Source of the DNA: Chara braunii
Lineage: Eukaryota; Streptophyta; Charophyceae; Charales; Characeae
NCBI GenBank assembly: GCA_003427395.1
Contig: BFEA01000292.1
Coordinates: forward strand, 1,255,448 to 1,289,774
Reading direction: 5' to 3'
Length of the DNA stretch: 34,327 bases
Made by a program: the position numbers and the translations under genes. Positions 29,646-34,327 of the stretch are shown here, in pieces; position 1 is the first letter of the stretch, and each line of letters starts with the position of its first letter. The notes under the pieces were generated by a model, which worked only from the letters and a program-made list of their open reading frames with translations, did no database searches and was not told where the DNA came from.

Positions 29646-30404
29646 GCGCATCGCCGTCTGGCTGTGGCGCGACCGCAAAAAAACTCGGTTGCGAGGCCTA
29701 GGCCACGGGCCTGCGGCCGGTCTCCTCGGCCACGGCTGAGTCGGAGGCGGCCGCGGCCTAGGGGAACACATAGGTGTTGGGTCTATTTGCCTGACATCGT
29801 TGTGCTTATTGCTGTATCTTTCGAACTATACCTGCGCTCAATTCTTCTTCGTCTTGTCTTGAGTGGTATGCCTTGTGTATGCTGCTTCTGTTTGTATGTG
29901 TGTTTGAATGCATGACTGATGATCACTTCATTAGTCCATGCACGAACCGATGTAGCAATCATACTACGGATGTGTGAATGTCATCTACCACCGCCTTTAT
30001 CTTTTTGTGTCTTTGTCAACACTTTCGTCATCAGTCATTAGAACGGTGTTTTTGTTATAAGTGAAATTGTTTTCATGTTCACTTTTTTTTTTAACTGTAA
30101 AATGGCAGAACGAAATGAGGAAATTATAGACGAAATAACGACAAAGCAAAATAACGACAAAGCAAAATAACAACAAATCGAAATAACGACAAAGCAAAAT
30201 AAGGATGAAACAATGTTCATAGCAAGACAAAGTTGAAGAAACGACAAAACAATGAGGAAAAATTAATGTGATAGTCATGCTCCCGTGTTGCCTGTGCTCA
30301 AAATATAATACAATGTCAAGTTTTTACCTCGAATGTTTACACTCAGTAAACATGTCAATCTCATCAACAAAATATTAACTACGGACTGTAGCTTTAGTCG
30401 CACC
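29646..30404. other. Gene-free stretch right of the LTR
   Basis: 29697-29763 is GC-rich and bounded by CCTAGGCC and GGCCTAGG in inverse orientation. A similar module (CCTAGGCCGCGGGC...CGGCCGCGGCC) lies at about 6150-6215, left of the element. The rest is AT-rich without a convincing frame, apart from the 16-bp tandem array listed separately. Confidence 0.5.
30131..30210. repeat. Five copies of a 16-bp tandem repeat
   Basis: CAAAATAACGACAAAG repeats five times in exact register with single-base variants (CG for CA start, CAAC for CGAC, one GGATG end). It lies beyond the stop codon of the Ulp1 gene. Confidence 0.85.
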
Positions 30405-31206
30405 TCATTGACTTTCGTATCTAACCATGGACAAAATGTCAAATGCTATTATAAGCCTCATATTAGAAATGTTGGCTTGTGAGAAAGCAAATGGAGAAAA
30501 GTGACCTCTTGCAAGCAAAAATGCAAAACCTAACATAAAAACACCACAACTACAAGGATCCTCTTGAGTAGGAATCTCATCCACTGATGTATCAAAGGAG
30601 GATGTAGGCTGGTCCACATAATATCTTTCGCGAAGATTGTGCCGATGAAACTCCGCTTGGAAAAAATCTTCAAAACGTTCAAGGACTGAAACATAGTCAG
30701 CACGAGAGAGAGAGTCTATGAGGTGGAATTTACAGTTAGGACCGTCTATGCTGACATAAGCTAACGCCCAGTGATTTCCAAAATGAAGAGGGATAATCAC
30801 TAAGTCATAATAAAAAAGATTTGTGTCCTTCACCCATTTCATCCCTTCGGAATATGCGGTTTCAAACCTCGAATGACCTGACAATCGAGTGAAGAAAAAA
30901 AAATTGAAAATGTACACAAAAGGAACCCTATCTCTTGTCACTTCTGTACATGCCGAATCAACCTTGATGTGATCATTGGTGATCTGGATGGCTAGCAGGT
31001 ACAAATTGACGACTTCGTCATTTAGCCATTTCCCATCCTCGACGACGACCATGATGTCTTCCTTCCCACCTTCCAACTCCCCTTGTAACCGACAATGTCG
31101 TATGCTTTATTGTCTTCGCTGCGGCCTGTAATCATGTCAAGATACTTCTTTTCTTCTACGGTGAGGCGTTTTGTTGCTAAAGGAATCTGGAACGAAGGGT
31201 CATGCA
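30405..31206 (-). CDS. Ulp1/C48 cysteine protease domain (last exon)
   Basis: A SUMO-protease-type (Ulp1, C48) domain of the kind often carried by plant transposons. The exon begins after a good acceptor (pyrimidine tract, TTTGTATGCAG) at 31207 and reads VHDPSFQIPLATKRLTVEEK. It ends MVRYESQ at TGA 30405-30407. Visible landmarks: WLNDEVVNLYLLAI (about 31020), LHFGNHWALAYV (catalytic His, about 30775), FHLIDSLS (Asp, about 30715) and QEDPCSCGVF, with Gln six residues before the catalytic Cys (about 30550). All active-site residues are present. A one-base shift near 31080 separates the first part (to VGYKG) from the frame holding the domain; it may be a sequencing error. Partner exons lie upstream. 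Confidence 0.85.
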
Positions 31207-31301
31207 CTGCATACAAACACACATATAAACAATAATGGAACGACTAAGACTTCATACAAAAACAGACTTTTCGTTATGTGATGTACGACGTAGACCCGAG
31301 T

Positions 31302-31637
31302 TTATGTTTTTGGTTGTCTATCTGTTTCGCTATCAGAGCTGTCATCCACAATAGATAAAGTGCAACCTTCGCGATGCAATTTCTTCCCTTCCCTGAGGCT
31401 TATTCCAACAACTTTAAACATCCTTAGGGCAGCTGGCTTCATAGATGGAAATGTCATGGGTGTAAGTCTTCTTCTCTCTTTTTTGGGCAATAACGACAAA
31501 GTCGATAAGGCTTGCAAGCCACGACGAATAATATTCTTCTCACTCTGCCTTTGCGAATGTACGTGCGTCGTTTTCCACAGTTCTTTTCGTCGCCCTCCAT
31601 GTTCAGCAATATAAAACGACAATGATTGACAAAACAA
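31302..31637 (-). CDS. Middle exon of the Ulp1-type gene
   Basis: The open frame includes KKERRRLTPMTFPSMKPAAL and MFKVVGISLREGKKLHREG, then an acidic VDDSSDSETDR stretch. It lies between the acceptor-bounded protease exon and the donor-ended upstream exon, in the same orientation. The exact exon ends are unclear: a plausible acceptor is ...ACATGGAG near 31600, and the donor is not obvious (GT at about 31296 or within 31370). The basic patch may be a nuclear-localisation signal. Confidence 0.45.
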   Translation of the reverse strand: MFCQSLSFYIAEHGGRRKELWKTTHVHSQRQSEKNIIRRGLQALSTLSLLPKKERRRLTPMTFPSMKPAALRMFKVVGISLREGKKLHREGCTLSIVDDSSDSETDRQPKT

Positions 31638-31831
31638 AACATTATGAGTTTAAGTTCAATTTTCCACATAATTGCAAATAAGAGATACACAATATTCTAC
31701 TTCATTTCTTCTCATGACCGAGCGCACGGTTGCAAACTTAGGCAAAAAATTAGTTCCTATGAGATGAGTGCATGTAACCCCTAATCCGCATACAGTATTA
31801 GATATTCCCTTAGAGATTAGTACGTGCTTAC

Positions 31832-34327
31832 CTCGGTGGCTCACTAACACTTTGTCTTCAACACGATCTTCTATCGCACCATGCGATGGTGTAAAAGGAT
31901 ATTCGTCGATAGATATCACGAGGTTAGCAGACTATTGTGCTTCTGATTTTGCAACCATAAGTTCAGGCTGTACAAGCGTATGTTGCTCCCGTGTACTTAG
32001 TACTATATGTCCTTCATCCTCTTCGATGGTATGTACATTGGCAGTTTCGTTTGCACCTGCAGTCGCGCTTTCATTCTTCATGTCCAGAGAGACTTCGTGT
32101 TCATTTTTCTCAGCTGGCATATCCAATGGCATATCTCATTCTGCAAGTGCACCAGTATTATCCACTTGCGTAGTAACACTCTCGCTCGCCAACACAGTGG
32201 TCGCCCAAACTTGGTCATCCGGAAGGACGTCCTCGACACATTTCGACAGTTCTCCATGACTTACGCCATTGACGCTTGCACCGCCGCTTCCTCTCAAATC
32301 CTGGCCACTTGCATCGCCTCTCGATCCCCTGCCATGTGCACTGTCGCTTGGTCCTAATCCCAAAGGCGAACCCGATCCCCTGCAATGTGCACCGCTGCTT
32401 GGTCCTAATCCCAGAGGCAAACCCGATCCCTTGTCATGTGCACCGCCGCTTGGTCCTGATACCTTTCCCTCTATTGCTTGACGCCCTTGACACATTTCGT
32501 GTTTTTGCAGTTCACCATGACTTATTGACTTTCCACTTGCACCGACGCTCGGTCCCCAGCCCTTGCCACTGACACCGCCCCGTGGTTCCGATCCCTTGCC
32601 ATGTTCACCACCACTTGATCTTGTTCCCTTGCCAAGCGCACCGCCGCCTGATCCTGATCCCTTGCCACTCCCATCGCCGCTCGCTCCTTTCCTTTCCCCA
32701 ACTTTGTCTTCAAGTTCCTCTTCGATACGCCAATTATATCCAAAAGTTGGACTTATTTCTCGATCATAGAACTCTTCCAGATACTCAAGCCATCGAGATG
32801 TTTTGAACTCCTCAAAGATTTCTTCTCTCCTTGCATCCAGTCTTGATTGAGAAACCTTCGGATTAAGTCGCAATAGTCGCTTGCCAATCTCATTTTTGGC
32901 GTGTGCGACAAACTTGGATCGTGACATGCATCTGTGGAGGCAAAATTGCCACTCCCCTTCTTCTTTTATAGCCATTACCCAGTTCCCTCTCGCCAATGCA
33001 GGTTGGAAGTGGTGTTGGTGCCATATAATGTGATGACCCTATACGTTGTCAGGCATCACCGTATAATCGTCTCGGCAAACAACAGGTCCAGGAAGCCGTG
33101 CAATGTCCGGAGGGATGATGTCTTCAATCTCGTACTCCAAAGGCTCAGAAGAAGGTGGTTAAGGAGTTTGAGAGCGTAGCAATTCCAAAACAGTAGCCCG
33201 GCTATGTGCAAGTGCTGACAGACTTGCCATAACCTCTGGGGAGAGAATTGCCTGCAACCTCGGATCATCCCGAACTGCGCCGGAAGATAGCGCTGTTGTG
33301 TTGCCCGCCATGTAACTGGTCCGTTGAAAATGGTCCGTTGTAACTGCCATACTCGAAGCCCCCCCAGAACCGGACGATGTGCCCGGCGCACCCATCTTCT
33401 GCGAAGCCGAGCTACAATTTTTTTGCCTCTCATCTGCCAAAGCCACTTGCAAAGTACCATCTTCACTTTCTTCCTCTGAGTCCTCAGCATCGAAGCCTTC
33501 CCCAAAACAAGTTGCATAAGCTGCAATTGTAAACGCCCCGATTTGTTCGTCGAAGTACATCATCTCCAAACGGTCTAGAAATGCAACTTCCGTCTCCGCC
33601 GGTGCCTTATGATACCCCCTCAGAAGTGATTTCGTTTTTCGCCTTCTGACGACATATGCACGTTCCCCTCTGTTTTGTGGATTAGTCTCGAAAAGGAACT
33701 CCCAAATGTTGACGATGATTTTGCCGACTTTGTAGACGATATCACGCTTTTCATCATGTCGAGAAGGCGGCTTAACAAATTTGGCAAGGTAAAGTCCACT
33801 CTTGACCATCTTGGTGACGAATTGAACGAAAAACTCGAACTTCATACCCTCCCCTTCTAGAACAATGCGATGACGGTGACTCTATAACAACTCCCAAATC
33901 AACGCCGCATGGCCTTTTCCCAGGAAAACAACCGCCTCATCCGCAGGACAAAAATGCTCCAATGTCTCCACCATCGCATTTGGCTCCCTTTCCATAGCTT
34001 CGTACACCAATTTCTCTTTTGGCTCCATACCTGCCATTTTCAACTTCGTGGGCATGAAGTTCTTCTCCACGACATCAGCCAACATCTTTGGTCTTCTCTC
34101 TCTGCGCACAAGTGCTGATAAGTCACCCGCCTGCTCGCCAGATGATCGATCTGCAGCTGGAGTGCTTGCTGGAATGTCTTCAAGCAAGGGAATAGTGTTG
34201 CGGTGATAATCCCCATCGTTGGAGTACATGATGACAACCATGCTGTCTGTGTCCTCCAAAGGCAAGTTCGCAACCTTATATAAATGCTTCGCCTTCGTTT
34301 GTAGCTGACGAGTCCACTTTAGAATAG
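31832..34327 (-). pseudogene. 5' part of the Ulp1-type gene, decayed, runs off the edge
   Basis: One minus-strand frame runs from the right edge to a strong donor, GAG|GTAAGC, at 31831. It is broken only by in-frame stops at 33882 (TAG), 33159 (TAA), 33039 (TAG), 32136 (TGA) and 31932 (TAG). Between them the text is clearly protein-like: a N-terminal piece (ILKWTRQLQTKAKHLYKVAN at the edge), MKFEFFVQFVTKMV, RRKTKSLLRGYHK, acidic AEDSEEESEDG, IEDIIPPDIARLPGPVVCRD, EEIFEEFKTSRWLEYLEEF, a collagen-like repeat and ISIDEYPFTPSH. It may include short introns at some stops. It supplies the N-terminus of a transposon protein ending in the C48 protease. Start outside the window. Confidence 0.6.
32270..32690 (-). 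repeat. Collagen-like coding tandem repeat
   Basis: Seven or more imperfect units of 11-17 residues, of the type KGSG-x-P-x-GGA-H/S-G, with GPSSGAH and GSGSPLGLGP variants. At DNA level the word GGTCCTAATCCCA(A/G)AGGC repeats on the plus strand. ISHGEL or VSHGEL appears on both sides, so a larger segment was also duplicated. Likely a disordered linker. Confidence 0.75.

Noticed and set aside
33056-33526. Overlapping minus-strand ORF in another frame
   Set aside because: Shadow of the frame at 33159-33845, which has the protein-like text and continues in register with its neighbours.

Overview
This window looks like repeat-dominated nuclear DNA of a eukaryote. The green-plant lineage is most likely. 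The main reason is a primer-binding site complementary to the 3' end of plant tRNA-Asp; PIF/Harbinger and Ulp1-type transposon proteins, canonical spliceosomal sites and abundant microsatellites fit with it. A large-genome streptophyte alga such as Chara is my guess, held weakly. I see no ordinary host gene: almost everything is a transposon, a transposon remnant or a simple repeat.

Layout. 1-2090 is a mosaic of simple repeats arranged in a higher-order pattern. 2094-4458 (minus strand) holds a coiled-coil ORF next to a broken PIF/Harbinger transposase. 4459-6371 has no genes; it contains hairpins, a repeated TATGCCCC motif, tRNA-like (SINE-like) units and a strong fold-back hairpin. 6372-29645 reads best as one LTR retroelement of about 23 kb with enormous direct repeats. 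The 5' copy is 6372-18109 and the 3' copy about 21204-29645, each about 7.5 kb once later insertions are removed. They flank an internal region of only about 3.1 kb that starts with the tRNA-Asp primer-binding site at 18114. 29646-30404 is non-coding. 30405 to the right edge (minus strand) is a multi-exon, transposon-like gene ending in a Ulp1 (C48) protease domain. Its protease exon keeps all catalytic residues, while the upstream exons carry several in-frame stops.

Inside the giant LTRs is a gene of unknown family (proposed about 230 residues) whose core motif is K-G-x-F-P-Y-K. Two diverged relatives sit just behind the primer-binding site, so one family occupies both the LTR and the internal region. 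No reverse transcriptase, integrase or protease is visible, so the element would be non-autonomous, like an extreme LARD.

Comparing the two LTRs base by base exposes four later insertions, each with an empty counterpart in the other LTR. They are a 509-bp and a 522-bp fold-back MITE of one family (TA target duplication), a 3.73-kb AT-rich element (TC duplication) and a 369-bp palindrome-rich element (TTTAAT duplication). A relative of the last, with TAAATA duplications, is nested inside the 3.73-kb element. The middle 3.3 kb of the two LTRs is identical, including identical runs of N, while the outer parts differ by roughly 5-8 percent. That points to assembly duplication or gene conversion in the core.
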